56,805 nucleotides of DNA from an uncultured Bacilli bacterium (GTDB taxonomy: Bacteria; Bacillota_I; Bacilli_A; RFN20; CAG-449), in assembly GCA_947632435.1 (NCBI GenBank), contig CANRPC010000003.1, positions 69,326 to 126,130 of the forward strand. Direction: 5' to 3'. Of the stretch, positions 32,898 through 42,855 are shown piece by piece. A program made the position numbers and the translations under genes. The notes below the pieces were generated by a model. The model worked only from the letters and a program-made list of their open reading frames with translations, had not been told where the DNA came from and did no database searches. Numbering within the stretch: position 1 is the first letter of the stretch; each line of letters starts with the position of its first letter.

Positions 32898-35585
32898 TTA
32901 TTCGCTTCTTAAAGCATCAACAGGATTCTTTTTCGCTGCAGATCGAGCAGGAATTAAACCAGATATCAAAGTTAAGCCAATAGAAATTATTATCATAATT
33001 AACGCTACTGGGAATGGTAGAGTAGCAATAGTGTATACACCGCTTAAATTACCTACGATTAAATTGATAATTCCTGAGAATATATAGGTTACTAAAATTC
33101 CTAGAATTCCAGATACTCCACCTATAATAAATGTTTCGGCATTGAAGAGTCGAGATACATCTTTCTTTCTTCCACCAAGCGATCTAATAACACCAATTTC
33201 TTTAACTCTTTCCATAACGGAAACATAAGTAATTACTGCAATCATAACTGTCGAAACTAATAATGATAAAGCTGTAAATGCCACCAAAGCAGAAGTAACC
33301 ATAGTAATCATCGTATTAACTAAGGATATAACTAAGGATAAAACATCAGTGTGTGTCATTTCTAAACGATCTTGAGCCAAAATTACTTTACCATTACTTA
33401 ATGTTATATCTTGATCACTATTCCACTTTTCAAGATAATTAACTACATTATCTTTATTTTTAAAATCTTTAGGATAAATATTTATAATACTTGGAATATT
33501 TTTTCCTCCAACATTATTCAAAGATAATATATAAGTTTCTGGCATTTTATCAGGTAAAACTGTATTTAACAAAGATATCATCATTGAAGAACTACCAATA
33601 AATCCTAAACCTTTATGTTCTGATTCATCAAAGAAAGAATATTCATACGTAATTCCTATACCAGTTGTTTCATTTAATGGCATAGAGGTAATATCTTTAC
33701 CGCTTGTATTAATATAATTTACAATCTTACTATCTTTACTAACATCAAGAATTTTATTAACTAAAGATTCAGTATAATATAAACCAGTTTCTAATGTGCC
33801 ATAAGATATACCTTCTTTAGGTTTTAAAACACCTGCAATTTTAAATTTTATTGCTCCTAATTCTTCTAATTCTTCTTCAGTTAAAGAATCAATATCTATA
33901 TAAGGTTTATAGTTAAATGGATTTGTTTCTTTTAACATATCAATTTGCTGTTCTAAGAAAATATAATCGTTAGGGAACCAAATAAATTCTTTATTAACTA
34001 ATTCATCTAATGAAATTTGAATTTGATCTTTGTACATCTCTTCATCAAATCTTTCATCTTCAATAGCGTGATAAATAATATTGAAGAATTGTTCTTGTGA
34101 ATAATATCCAAATTGCGCTAAAAAGAGATCAGAAAGTTGTCCATTATCATCAAGTACAAGCATTAATTCATTTTCTTTGGAAGCAAAACGTGAATCTTCT
34201 GTTACAAAATCATATTGATCCATAATAAATTGTTCATTATTAGGAATTTGCATAAAATTATCAGTATAACTAGAAATTAAATATGCATAATCACTATATT
34301 CAGTTTGTTTCAATAAAGCGGTATAAATTTCTTCAATTACTGATAATGAAGGAATATCATTTGTATTTTGATTTTTAAAAGAAGCAGAAGTATAAATATT
34401 ATTTTTAAGATCTAATCCATAATCAAAAACAACAGCAGAATAATATTCTTCAGGCATTTCTTTAATAAAATCAACATAATCACTAGTTATTTCATTACTT
34501 TTTTGCAAAGATTTAAAATCTTCAGAACGTTTTATAAGTGTTTCAATTACTCTATTAACATTAACTTTTCCATCTTCAATGCCATTAGTTATTGCATCTT
34601 GTTTATCATTATTTGAGGCACTAGAAACTAAAGCATTAATATCTAAAGTTTCTTCCGCGACAACAATTGGATTAGAAGAAATCATATCTTCTTGCATATG
34701 GTGTATGTAATTTTGGACCCCTGTAGAAACTGATAAAACCGTAGCGATACCAATAATACCAATAGATCCAGCAAAACAAACCATCAATGTTCGTTTAAAT
34801 TTTGACATTAAATTACGAGCAGATAATCTAAATCCTTGCCAAAATGATAATTTTGATTTACGAGAATTATTTTCGCTTTTACTTTCCTTTCTCTCAATTA
34901 TTTTTCCATCATAAGGGTTAGAGTCTGATACAACATTACCATCTAGTAATTTCACAATTCTTGTAGAATATTTTTCGGCCAAATCTGGATTATGGGTAAC
35001 CATAATAACTAAAGTATCTTTAGCTATTTCTTTAATAAGATCCATTATTTGTATACTTGTTACCGTATCAAGTGCACCAGTAGGTTCATCCGCTAAAAGG
35101 ATTTCTGGATCATTTACAAGAGCTCTTGCAATAGCAACTCTTTGACATTGTCCACCAGAAAGTTGATTAGGCTTTTTATTATATAAACCTGCTAAGCCAA
35201 CTTTATCTAATGCATTTTTAGCTTTTGAAACTCTTTCTTCTTTATTAATTCCTGAAATTGTTAAAGCAAGCTCTACATTTTCTAAAATAGTTTGATGAGG
35301 AATTAAATTATAACTTTGAAAAACAAATCCAATTCTATGATTACGGTAATTGTCCCAATCTCTATCCTTATATTCTTTTGTTGAAACTTCATCAATAAAT
35401 AATTCACCATCAGTATAATGATCTAGACCACCAATAATATTTAACAAAGTAGTTTTACCACATCCTGATGGTCCTAAAATAGAAACAAATTCACTTTCTC
35501 TAAAGGTAATTGAAACACCTTTTAAGGCATTAACAACAGTGTCAGCAACATAATAATCTTTTTTAATATTAACTAATTTTAACAA
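32898..35585 (-). CDS. MacB-like ABC transporter, fused ATPase and FtsX permease
   Basis: 895 residues from TTG 35585. AAGGGG lies at suitable distance from this TTG; a GTG at 35594 overlaps the SD, so TTG is preferred. N-terminal ATPase (1-230): Walker A GPSGCGKTT, LSGGQCQRVA, Walker [13 protein letters not shown], His-switch VTHNPD. Then a membrane helix (GSIGIIGIATVLSVSTGV), a roughly 450-residue extracytoplasmic region and three C-terminal helices of the FtsX domain (SLLVSTVMIAVITYVSVMERVKEIGVIRSLGG in part, then IPARSAAKKNPVDALRSE-like end). This class exports or mechanotransmits for peptides, lipids and antibiotics. No partner gene is adjacent, so the substrate is unknown. Confidence 0.93.
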   Translation of the reverse strand: MLKLVNIKKDYYVADTVVNALKGVSITFRESEFVSILGPSGCGKTTLLNIIGGLDHYTDGELFIDEVSTKEYKDRDWDNYRNHRIGFVFQSYNLIPHQTILENVELALTISGINKEERVSKAKNALDKVGLAGLYNKKPNQLSGGQCQRVAIARALVNDPEILLADEPTGALDTVTSIQIMDLIKEIAKDTLVIMVTHNPDLAEKYSTRIVKLLDGNVVSDSNPYDGKIIERKESKSENNSRKSKLSFWQGFRLSARNLMSKFKRTLMVCFAGSIGIIGIATVLSVSTGVQNYIHHMQEDMISSNPIVVAEETLDINALVSSASNNDKQDAITNGIEDGKVNVNRVIETLIKRSEDFKSLQKSNEITSDYVDFIKEMPEEYYSAVVFDYGLDLKNNIYTSASFKNQNTNDIPSLSVIEEIYTALLKQTEYSDYAYLISSYTDNFMQIPNNEQFIMDQYDFVTEDSRFASKENELMLVLDDNGQLSDLFLAQFGYYSQEQFFNIIYHAIEDERFDEEMYKDQIQISLDELVNKEFIWFPNDYIFLEQQIDMLKETNPFNYKPYIDIDSLTEEELEELGAIKFKIAGVLKPKEGISYGTLETGLYYTESLVNKILDVSKDSKIVNYINTSGKDITSMPLNETTGIGITYEYSFFDESEHKGLGFIGSSSMMISLLNTVLPDKMPETYILSLNNVGGKNIPSIINIYPKDFKNKDNVVNYLEKWNSDQDITLSNGKVILAQDRLEMTHTDVLSLVISLVNTMITMVTSALVAFTALSLLVSTVMIAVITYVSVMERVKEIGVIRSLGGRKKDVSRLFNAETFIIGGVSGILGILVTYIFSGIINLIVGNLSGVYTIATLPFPVALIMIIISIGLTLISGLIPARSAAKKNPVDALRSE

Positions 35586-35611
35586 AATTACCACCCCTTA
35601 AATTAATTATT

Positions 35612-35640
35612 ATTTTAGTGCTTTTTATATGCTAAAACAA
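35612..35640 (-). promoter_or_regulatory. Candidate promoter of the MacB-like gene
   Basis: TTGTTT (complement of 35635-35640), 17-nt spacer, TAAAAT (complement of 35612-35617). The -10 is good, the -35 is weak. Confidence 0.4.
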
Positions 35641-35892
35641 TAAAATAAATTAGAAACATTAAAATATATTTTTACATTAAATGACAAAGTAAATTCAATA
35701 TAAAAATTAGAAATAGCTAAAGCTAAATAAGAAAGAATATACAAGCATTATTTATGGGTTTCAAATCACTTTTAAATTTTCAATTTTTCTTTTATATTCA
35801 TTCATCTAAATAACTTCCGTATCTTTTTTAGCTATGTTAATTATAAATTTTATTTCTTTCTTATTTAGAATTTTTTTTCATTATTTTATGTA
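35641..35892. other. Gene-free AT-rich stretch between MacB-like and MATE genes
   Basis: No coding sequence or convincing hairpin seen. It contains a 16-bp word (35677-35692) shared with the region upstream of the lipoprotein gene at 48441. Confidence 0.4.
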
Positions 35893-37254
35893 TTATTTAA
35901 CATCCATATTTGTTTTAAGTTCAAATTCTTTTTTGACATTTTTAAAATAAATAAAGATAAACGGAAATGATATAAGTGAAGCTGTAATATCACCAAGACA
36001 ATTAGAAACTTGGACTCCGCCAATTCCAAAATATAAAGGTAAAATTAAAATATATGGTAAAAGACATAGCCCACCTCTTAAAGAAGCAAGTAAAGAAGCA
36101 ATAAAACTTTTACCAGTAGATTGATATAGCATATTTGTTGTTACCGAAATTGGTAAAAAACAAAGTCCAATACAAAGAAAACAAAGTGTTTTTGAACCAA
36201 TATTTACCACATTTTCTGAATCGATAAAAATATCGACTATTTGTCTTGAAAAAATAAATGAAATAATTGCAAAAACAAAAAATATTCCAAATGAAGTAAA
36301 TAATGTAAAATTAAAAGTATCTTTTAAACGTTTATATTCTCTTTTTTGATAATTAAAAGATGAAACAGGTTGAAAACCTTGTCCAATACCTAGTCCAACT
36401 GAAAACATAAATCCTTGTAAACGTGAGCAAATCGAAATAGCGGAAACACAATCATCACCATAATGACCTGCGACAGCATTTAAAACACCAGAAGAAACAG
36501 AATTCAATCCTTGTCGAATAAAACTAGGAAATCCATTTTTAATAACTATTAATATTTGATGTTTATTTTTAAAAACATAATGCATTGACACTTTACAAAC
36601 TGATTCTTTTTTCATCAAAATTAATAAAATAATTAAAGAAACGTATTGGCTTAAAGCTGTTGATAATCCAGCTCCAATAACACCCCAATTAAAAACAAAA
36701 ATAAATAAAGGATCAAATGCCATATTTAAAATTGCTCCAACAACTAAACCTATCATTCCTAAATAAGTCTTACCTTCATAACGGAAGATATTATTTATTG
36801 CTAAAGAAGTCATAATCGCAGGTGCAGATAATAAAATCATTGAGCCATATTGTTTAGCATATGGCAAAATTGTATTTGTCGAACCTAATAATCTCATAAA
36901 TGGTTCTAAAAATATTAATCCAAAAATTGTAAATAATGTACCAATTAATAAGCAAAAAAAGATAGCAATAGAGGCAAAAGAAGAAGCACTTTCTTCATCT
37001 TTTTCAGCTAGACGTCTTGAAATATTTGTACCAGCTCCTTGACCAAACATAAATGCTATTGCTTGTAATATAGCCATTAATGTAAATAAAATACCAATTG
37101 CCCCAGATTGAGAAACTCCAAGTTCTCCCACAAAATAAGTATCAACTAAGTTATATATATTAGATATTAAATTAGATATAATCGCTGGAATTGAGAGAAT
37201 GAGAATAAGTTTAGGAATTGGCATTTTTAGCATTTTATCATAATTTTTTTTCAC
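35893..37254 (-). CDS. MATE-family multidrug/cation exporter
   Basis: 453 residues with twelve hydrophobic helices. The N-terminal MPIPKLILILSIPAIISNLISNIYNLVDTYFVG is the usual MATE opening (read as IPAIISNLI then YNLVDTYFVG), and the second half repeats it at IKNGFPSFIRQGLNSVSSG. GQGFQPVSSFNYQ marks the C-lobe. Start is GTG at 37254 with SD GAGGTGAG. It likely exports drugs or cationic metabolites with Na+ or H+. A -10 TATAAT lies at 37272-37277 without a clear -35. It is a single-gene unit. Confidence 0.93.
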   Translation of the reverse strand: MKKNYDKMLKMPIPKLILILSIPAIISNLISNIYNLVDTYFVGELGVSQSGAIGILFTLMAILQAIAFMFGQGAGTNISRRLAEKDEESASSFASIAIFFCLLIGTLFTIFGLIFLEPFMRLLGSTNTILPYAKQYGSMILLSAPAIMTSLAINNIFRYEGKTYLGMIGLVVGAILNMAFDPLFIFVFNWGVIGAGLSTALSQYVSLIILLILMKKESVCKVSMHYVFKNKHQILIVIKNGFPSFIRQGLNSVSSGVLNAVAGHYGDDCVSAISICSRLQGFMFSVGLGIGQGFQPVSSFNYQKREYKRLKDTFNFTLFTSFGIFFVFAIISFIFSRQIVDIFIDSENVVNIGSKTLCFLCIGLCFLPISVTTNMLYQSTGKSFIASLLASLRGGLCLLPYILILPLYFGIGGVQVSNCLGDITASLISFPFIFIYFKNVKKEFELKTNMDVK

Positions 37255-37327
37255 ATTCTCACCTCATTTCTATTATATTTTAGTAATTATTTTTTTATTT
37301 GCAAATTTTTTTTAACATTTTATATCA

Positions 37328-39061
37328 TTAATCATGCATAATGTATTCTTTTTCAATATTTTCTAAAGCATAAAACGCAACAGTTCCACTATTTTCATTT
37401 GCAAGAACAAGAACATTTTTTTCATTAAGACTATAATTTTCATGAATAAAATCAATGCTTTCTGGAGCAACATCACCCGCCATATCTTTTGAATAATCTC
37501 GAGAATTAGCATAACTTACTAATTTAACATCTTGAAAATTAGTAATATCAAACATCATAGCTCCACCTTGTCTTTCTAATGCTACAAATGCAAATGTTTT
37601 ATCATCTATATTTACAATCTTAATTGCTTCTGGTTCTATTCCCTTTTTCTTACTACGAGCATCAAGATTTACATTATCATTATCACAATTAAAATAAGCT
37701 TTATATTTACTTTCACTTATAGCTTTTTCAATCATATCTTTACTATCAAAAACACATTCCATAGTTTCAGCATCAAAAATAGAAAAAGATCTAGTTCCAA
37801 AAAGATAATGCTTGTCCTTATCTAATGCTTCAAATTCTGAATTATCTAGCGTTTCAACTTTTGAACCATCTACACTATATTTTTTTACGACAGAATATTC
37901 ATTAAATTCTCTAGCATCACCTTCATTTGCCGTTGCGATATAAGTTTTATTATTATGCACAAAAGCATCGATACCATCTGGCATATAAACTCCAAAAACA
38001 TTTTGTAATTTTATATTAATTTTTCCATCATCAACTAAATCTAAACCATTGTCTTGAAGACTATGATCTTTAAATCCAAGCCCTTTAACTGATATAAATT
38101 GTTTTCTTTTAATATCTAATGTTGCAATCGCATTATTTTCTTGTAGCGATATATATGCTAAATCTTTATTCCAAGTTATATATTCTGGTTCTAAATCTAA
38201 AGAAGGTAAAGTGTCTTTTTTTATTAAAACTTTATCTTTAATAAGATCGTTATAATTACTATCAAAATTATCAAAACTAACAATGGTTGAAGAAGGATTT
38301 TCTTCTTCTAAATCAATAATAGTTACACTACCTTTAGGATCTAAAGCGTTGCTATCTTTATAACCAAGTCTTGGTTCACCTTCATCCGCGGTTAAAATAA
38401 CATTATCAGCAAAAGTAATCATATCAGGTTGAATACCAGTTCTATAAGATTTTAAATAATTTCCCTCATAATCTAAAATAACCGCGACACCATTTTTATC
38501 ATAATCTAAATGTTGTAAAGAAACTGCGATTAAATCAAGATCAAAATTTATAGCGACACTTGTAATATCACCAACTTTAAAATCACTTGCAAAATCTGAT
38601 TGATGATCTTTAACAATTTGTGAAAAAGAAATTGATTTATCATAAACTGTTTCTAATTCTTTACTATCTTGATAAGTTTTTAATAAAAAAATATCAATTG
38701 TTTGACTTTTACCATTAACAAGATAAATTTTATTATTTTCATAATTATATTTAACAATTTCGGCAACACATCCTTTAGGATCTGATAATCCTGTTGAATA
38801 TCCCGCGACTTTATTTAAATATAAAGTTTCATTAAGATTAACTTTATCAACTTGAATAGATGTATTATTACTTTCAAAAGATGAAAAAGAATTACTAGAA
38901 TATTTTTCGTCACTATTTTGGTTATTTGAATTAGTTGATTGAAAATTATTTTTTGATAAATTAATAGAACTACTCTTATTTTCACAACTTACAAATAAAA
39001 TTAATGTACTAGTAATAGTAAAAAATTTAATAAATTTACCTATATAGTTATACTTTTTCAT
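37328..39061 (-). CDS. Choice-of-anchor-I-type beta-propeller lipoprotein
   Basis: 577-residue lipoprotein (lipobox LILFVSC, Cys26; Ser/Asn tail). The body starts LNKVAGYSTGLSDPKGCVAEIVKY and carries propeller-like blades (DITSVAINFDLDLIAVSLQ, GIQPDMITFADNVILTADEGEPRLGY, PEYITWNKDLAYISLQENNAIATLD, YIATANEGDAREF, PEAIKIVNIDDKTFAFVALERQGG, DVAPESIDFI). This matches the choice-of-anchor I family, surface proteins of unknown biochemical role that carry acidic turns fit for Ca binding. It is preceded by GAGGGCAG as SD and is divergent from the CobW pair. Confidence 0.82.
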   Translation of the reverse strand: MKKYNYIGKFIKFFTITSTLILFVSCENKSSSINLSKNNFQSTNSNNQNSDEKYSSNSFSSFESNNTSIQVDKVNLNETLYLNKVAGYSTGLSDPKGCVAEIVKYNYENNKIYLVNGKSQTIDIFLLKTYQDSKELETVYDKSISFSQIVKDHQSDFASDFKVGDITSVAINFDLDLIAVSLQHLDYDKNGVAVILDYEGNYLKSYRTGIQPDMITFADNVILTADEGEPRLGYKDSNALDPKGSVTIIDLEEENPSSTIVSFDNFDSNYNDLIKDKVLIKKDTLPSLDLEPEYITWNKDLAYISLQENNAIATLDIKRKQFISVKGLGFKDHSLQDNGLDLVDDGKINIKLQNVFGVYMPDGIDAFVHNNKTYIATANEGDAREFNEYSVVKKYSVDGSKVETLDNSEFEALDKDKHYLFGTRSFSIFDAETMECVFDSKDMIEKAISESKYKAYFNCDNDNVNLDARSKKKGIEPEAIKIVNIDDKTFAFVALERQGGAMMFDITNFQDVKLVSYANSRDYSKDMAGDVAPESIDFIHENYSLNEKNVLVLANENSGTVAFYALENIEKEYIMHD

Positions 39062-39225
39062 ATACTGCCCTCTAGAAATTAATTATACAATTAATAAATT
39101 GAAATTAAATCCTTTTATTATTTTATCTATATTAATTAAATAATAAAAAATAATTTGCTTTTTAAAATAATAATGTAAAAAAGCAAGAACAAGTGTAAAA
39201 TATATATTGTTAGGAGATTAATTAT
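39062..39225. other. Divergent intergenic region, beta-propeller gene / CobW genes
   Basis: 164 nt, about 85% A+T. I do not see a confident promoter or a Zur-like 9-1-9 palindrome; SD TAGGAG precedes the ATG at 39226. Confidence 0.35.
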
Positions 39226-40302
39226 ATGGTAAAAGTTGATATTATTTCTGGATTTCTTGGTGCAGGAAAAACAACACTTATCAAGAAATTATTAGAATCT
39301 AAAATTAAAAATGAAAAAAAGGTATTAATTGAAAACGAATTTGGTGAAATAAGCGTTGATGGAAGTTTTCTTAAAGAATCAGGTATAGAAATTAAAGAAA
39401 TCAATGCGGGATGCATATGCTGTTCTTTAGTGGGTGATTTTACCAAATCTATTAAAGAAGTAATTACAAAATTTAATCCTGAAAGAATAATTATTGAACC
39501 TTCAGGAGTTGGTAAACTTTCTGATATTATCAATGCTATCAAAAAAGCTGATATAGAAGAATTAAAAATTAATATGTTAGTAACTATTGTTGATGGTTTA
39601 AAAGCTAAATTATATTTAAAGAATTTTGGTGAATTCTTTCTTGATCAAATAGAATTTGCAAATTCAATCATCATTTCTAAATTAGATAAAGCAAAAGGTA
39701 ATAAAGATGAATTAATGATGTTAGTGAAAGAAAAAAATGATCACGCAAATATTATTACTACCTCGATCAATGAAATGGATGCAAATGATTTATTAAAAAT
39801 TCTTGAAGAAAAAGATTCTTTACATGAAAAATTTATGGAAACTGTCTTAAAAGAAGCCGAAAAAGCTCATCATGAACATCATCATGACGATGAAGAAGAA
39901 TGCTGCCATCACCATGAACATCATCACGACGATGATGAAGAGGAATGTTGTCATCACCATGAACACCATCACGATGATGAAGAGGAATGTTGTCATCATC
40001 ATGAGCATCACCACGATGCTGATGAAATTTTTACTTCATGGGGAAAAGAAACAACAAAAATAGTTAGTTATGATAGCTTAAAGAAATTTTTAGATACTTT
40101 AGCAAATGATGATAGTTTAGGTATAATCGTAAGAAGCAAAGGAATTTTAAAAGCTAGTGATAATGAAAAATGGTATTATTTTGATTTTGTCGCAGGTGAT
40201 TATGAAATTCGTTTAGGAAATCCAGATTTTACTGGAAGGATTGTTGTTATTGGTTCTAAAATTGATGAAGAAAAAATTGAAAGATTGTTTTTAGAAATTT
40301 AA
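39226..40302 (+). CDS. CobW/COG0523 GTPase metallochaperone with His/Cys-rich repeat insert
   Basis: 358 residues. Walker A GFLGAGKTT (9-17), the COG0523 metal motif GCICCS (Cys63, Cys65, Cys66), EPSGVG, and NKxD-like SKLDKAK. A low-complexity insert at about 206-266 repeats a 13-14-residue unit four times, in the style HHEHHHDDEEECC, giving dozens of His, Asp, Glu and Cys ligands. A CobW_C domain follows (SLGIIVRSKGIL, YYFDFVAGDYE). Such proteins use GTP to deliver zinc or another transition metal to client enzymes, with the insert storing metal. It is 1 nt ahead of a second CobW-like gene. Confidence 0.92.
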   Translation: MVKVDIISGFLGAGKTTLIKKLLESKIKNEKKVLIENEFGEISVDGSFLKESGIEIKEINAGCICCSLVGDFTKSIKEVITKFNPERIIIEPSGVGKLSDIINAIKKADIEELKINMLVTIVDGLKAKLYLKNFGEFFLDQIEFANSIIISKLDKAKGNKDELMMLVKEKNDHANIITTSINEMDANDLLKILEEKDSLHEKFMETVLKEAEKAHHEHHHDDEEECCHHHEHHHDDDEEECCHHHEHHHDDEEECCHHHEHHHDADEIFTSWGKETTKIVSYDSLKKFLDTLANDDSLGIIVRSKGILKASDNEKWYYFDFVAGDYEIRLGNPDFTGRIVVIGSKIDEEKIERLFLEI

Positions 40303-40303
40303 T

Positions 40304-41245
40304 ATGAAAAAAGTACCTGTATTTCTTATTCAAGGTTTCCTCGATTCTGGTAAAACTAGTTTTATCAAAGCAACATTAAAAAGAGATAAAATATTTGCTA
40401 AAGGTAAAACTCTTTTACTTTGTTGCGAACAAGGAGAAATTGAATATTCTAGTGAAGAACTAGCTAAATTAAACATTGAAGTAATATATTTTGAATCTGA
40501 AGAGGAATTTTCTTTATTAAGATTAAATGAATTACAAAAAAAATATAATCCTGAACGATATCTTATAGAAATGAATTTTTTATGGGATGAAAATAGTATA
40601 TCTTATCCTGATTTTATGGAAATTGTCCAAATATTTACGATTATTGATGGAACAACATTCCCAACATATTTTACTAATATGAAGCAAAAATTTACTAATG
40701 CCATTCAAATATCTGATGTCGTGGCCTTTACTAAATTAAAATCTGATGCATCTACTTTACAACAATTTAAACAAAGTTTAGCTATTACTAATTATCGTTG
40801 TTATTATTGTTTAATGAATGAAGATTCTCTTGCCGAAAAAGAAGTATTTGATTCTTTAGTGCCTTATGATATGAATCAAAATGAATTATTTATTGAGGAT
40901 AAGGATTTTGGAATTTTTTACATTGATTCATATACAAACAAAGAAAATTACGAAAATAAAATTGTTAATCTAAAAGCTTGGGTTGCTAAGGCAGGGAAAT
41001 TAAAACCTCATGAATTTATTTTAGGAAGAAAAGTACTCAATTGCTGTGCTCAAGATATTCAATTTTTTGGTTTTCTTGTAAATGATGATTTGAATATGAA
41101 TATAGAACATAATTCATGGATTAAAATCAAAGCTCGTTGTAATGTCGTTTATAGCGAAGAATATAAAGAAGATGAAATAGTTTTAACTCCTTTAGAAATT
41201 GAAAAAATTCCACCTTTTGAACAAGAAATTTTAGATTTAAGATAA
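40304..41245 (+). CDS. Second CobW-like GTP-binding protein
   Basis: 313 residues. P-loop GFLDSGKTS near residue 12, LLLCCEQGEIEY in place of the usual GxCxCC motif, and a beta-rich C-terminal half (KLKPHEFILGRKVLNCCAQDIQFFGFLVN). It lacks a His-rich insert and its metal motif is altered, so it is a separate subgroup. Start ATG follows the previous TAA by 1 nt, so both are co-translated. The two may act together in metal trafficking or in assembling one metalloenzyme; the client is unknown. Confidence 0.85.
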   Translation: MKKVPVFLIQGFLDSGKTSFIKATLKRDKIFAKGKTLLLCCEQGEIEYSSEELAKLNIEVIYFESEEEFSLLRLNELQKKYNPERYLIEMNFLWDENSISYPDFMEIVQIFTIIDGTTFPTYFTNMKQKFTNAIQISDVVAFTKLKSDASTLQQFKQSLAITNYRCYYCLMNEDSLAEKEVFDSLVPYDMNQNELFIEDKDFGIFYIDSYTNKENYENKIVNLKAWVAKAGKLKPHEFILGRKVLNCCAQDIQFFGFLVNDDLNMNIEHNSWIKIKARCNVVYSEEYKEDEIVLTPLEIEKIPPFEQEILDLR

Positions 41246-41249
41246 TATT

Positions 41250-41308
41250 AAAGACTATAAAAACAATCAAAAGCATATTAATATGATAAAATTGTTCTTA
41301 TAGTCTTT
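41250..41308. terminator. Bidirectional terminator between the CobW pair and pdxT (AAAGACTATAA type)
   Basis: 41250-41267 pairs with 41291-41308 (AAAGACTATAA arms extended by AACAAT/ATTGTT, one mismatch), then a T run on the plus strand. It lies between convergent genes and repeats the stem of 32550-32608. Confidence 0.8.
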
Positions 41309-41311
41309 TTT

Positions 41312-41887
41312 TTATTTATTTTGTTTTAAAATCATATCTATAAAATATTTATGAACTAAAAGACTTTCGCTTAATTCAGGGTGAAATGATGTAACTAGTT
41401 GATTTTTATTTCTTGCTGCGACAATATTATTATTTACTTTTGCTAAAACTTCACAATCATTATAAACTTCTTCAATATAAGGAGCTCTTATAAAAATCAT
41501 TGGAATTTTACCTATACCCTTAAATTCACCTATTGTTTCAAAACTACTTATTTGTCTACCATAAGCATTTCTTTTAACTTTTATATCCATTGTTGCAAGA
41601 TGAATTCTTGTATCATTTAAAATTTCTTTAGCCAGAAGAATTAATCCCGCGCAAGTTCCAAAAACGCATAGACCATTTTCAATTTTTTGTTTTAATATAT
41701 CAAATAAATCTAAATCTTTTAATAATTTTCCTATTACTGTAGATTCTCCTCCAGGAATAATTAAACCATCAAAATCCTTTTCAGCATCTTTTTTTTGTCG
41801 TATTTCAAAATAAGGAATTTGAAGTTTTTCTAGCGCTTTTTCATGTTCATAAAAAGCTCCTTGCAATGCCAAAACTCCAACAAGCAT
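41312..41887 (-). CDS. pdxT: Pyridoxal 5'-phosphate synthase glutaminase subunit
   Basis: 191 residues. Class-I glutaminase triad: Cys79 in VFGTCAGL, His169 and Glu171 in TSFHPELS, with PGGEST (45-50) forming the oxyanion region. It supplies ammonia to PdxS for ribose-5-phosphate-dependent PLP synthesis. Its ATG overlaps the pdxS stop by 1 nt, as is typical of this operon. Confidence 0.97.
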   Translation of the reverse strand: MLVGVLALQGAFYEHEKALEKLQIPYFEIRQKKDAEKDFDGLIIPGGESTVIGKLLKDLDLFDILKQKIENGLCVFGTCAGLILLAKEILNDTRIHLATMDIKVKRNAYGRQISSFETIGEFKGIGKIPMIFIRAPYIEEVYNDCEVLAKVNNNIVAARNKNQLVTSFHPELSESLLVHKYFIDMILKQNK

Positions 41888-42762
41888 TATTTTCCTCTTT
41901 CCTCCATGATTATTTTAATTTCATCTTCATTAATGCCAACCATAGCGCCACCTAAATCTTCAGATAGTTCTGCCAAAATTTTTTTATCATTATAATTAGT
42001 TACTGCTTTTACAATGGCCGCGGCTCTTTTTTCAGGATTTTTAGATTTAAATATCCCCGAGCCAACAAAAACACCATCCGCGCCTAATTGCATCATCAAA
42101 GCAGCATCAGCAGGTGTAGCAATTCCTCCAGCAGCAAAATTAACAACTGGTAAACGTTTTATTTCTTGTACTTTTTTTATTAATTCAAAAGAAACTCTTT
42201 CTTTTTTGGCGTAATCTTTTAATTCTTCATCATTCATTTCATTAAGCATAGCAATTTCTTCTTTTATAATGCGCATATGCCTTACTGCTTGAATTATATC
42301 TCCAGTTCCTGGTTCACCTTTGGTGCGAATCATACTTGCTCCTTCTTGAATTCTTCTTAAAGCTTCGCCTAAATTTCTTGCACCACATACAAAGGGAACT
42401 TCAAAATCATGCTTATTAATATGGTATTTATCATCCGCAGGAGATAATACTTCGCTTTCATCAATATAATCAATTTCTAATGCTTCAAGAATTTGTGCCT
42501 CTACAAAATGACCAATACGGCATTTAGCCATGACTGGTATTGAAACAGCTTGTTGAATACTTTTTATGAGTTTAGGATCACTCATTCTACTTACTCCTCC
42601 AGCCGAACGAATATCGGCAGGAATTCTTTCTAAAGCCATTACAGCACAAGCACCTGCGTTTTCTGCAATTATAGCTTGTTCAGGACTTGTCACATCCATT
42701 ATGACGCCACCTTTTAACATTTGAGCTAGATTTTTATTTAATTCATAACGATCTTGTTTCAT
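41887..42762 (-). CDS. pdxS: Pyridoxal 5'-phosphate synthase lyase subunit
   Basis: 291 residues from ATG 42762 (SD AAAAGGAG 8 nt upstream; the longer start is not needed). Asp23 in [10 protein letters not shown], Lys80 in VMAKCRIGH and Lys148 in [10 protein letters not shown] correspond to the catalytic residues of the PdxS barrel. It makes PLP from ribose 5-phosphate, glyceraldehyde 3-phosphate and ammonia. The tail EERGK is normal. Confidence 0.98.
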   Translation of the reverse strand: MKQDRYELNKNLAQMLKGGVIMDVTSPEQAIIAENAGACAVMALERIPADIRSAGGVSRMSDPKLIKSIQQAVSIPVMAKCRIGHFVEAQILEALEIDYIDESEVLSPADDKYHINKHDFEVPFVCGARNLGEALRRIQEGASMIRTKGEPGTGDIIQAVRHMRIIKEEIAMLNEMNDEELKDYAKKERVSFELIKKVQEIKRLPVVNFAAGGIATPADAALMMQLGADGVFVGSGIFKSKNPEKRAAAIVKAVTNYNDKKILAELSEDLGGAMVGINEDEIKIIMEERGK

Positions 42763-42790
42763 AATTTTATCTCCTTTTAAATTCAAAAAT

Positions 42791-42818
42791 AGTATATAAC
42801 ATTTTTCTTTAATAACAA
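42791..42818 (-). promoter_or_regulatory. Candidate pdxST promoter
   Basis: TTGTTA (complement of 42813-42818), 16-nt spacer, TATACT (complement of 42791-42796), placed 29 nt upstream of pdxS. Confidence 0.5.
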
Positions 42819-42855
42819 GTAAAGCTTATTATATTTATATTTATTTTTTGTTTCT

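Noticed and set aside
39872-40063. 63-residue Met/Thr/Ile-rich reading frame inside the CobW gene
   Set aside because: It is the +1 shadow of the His-rich repeat and has no SD.
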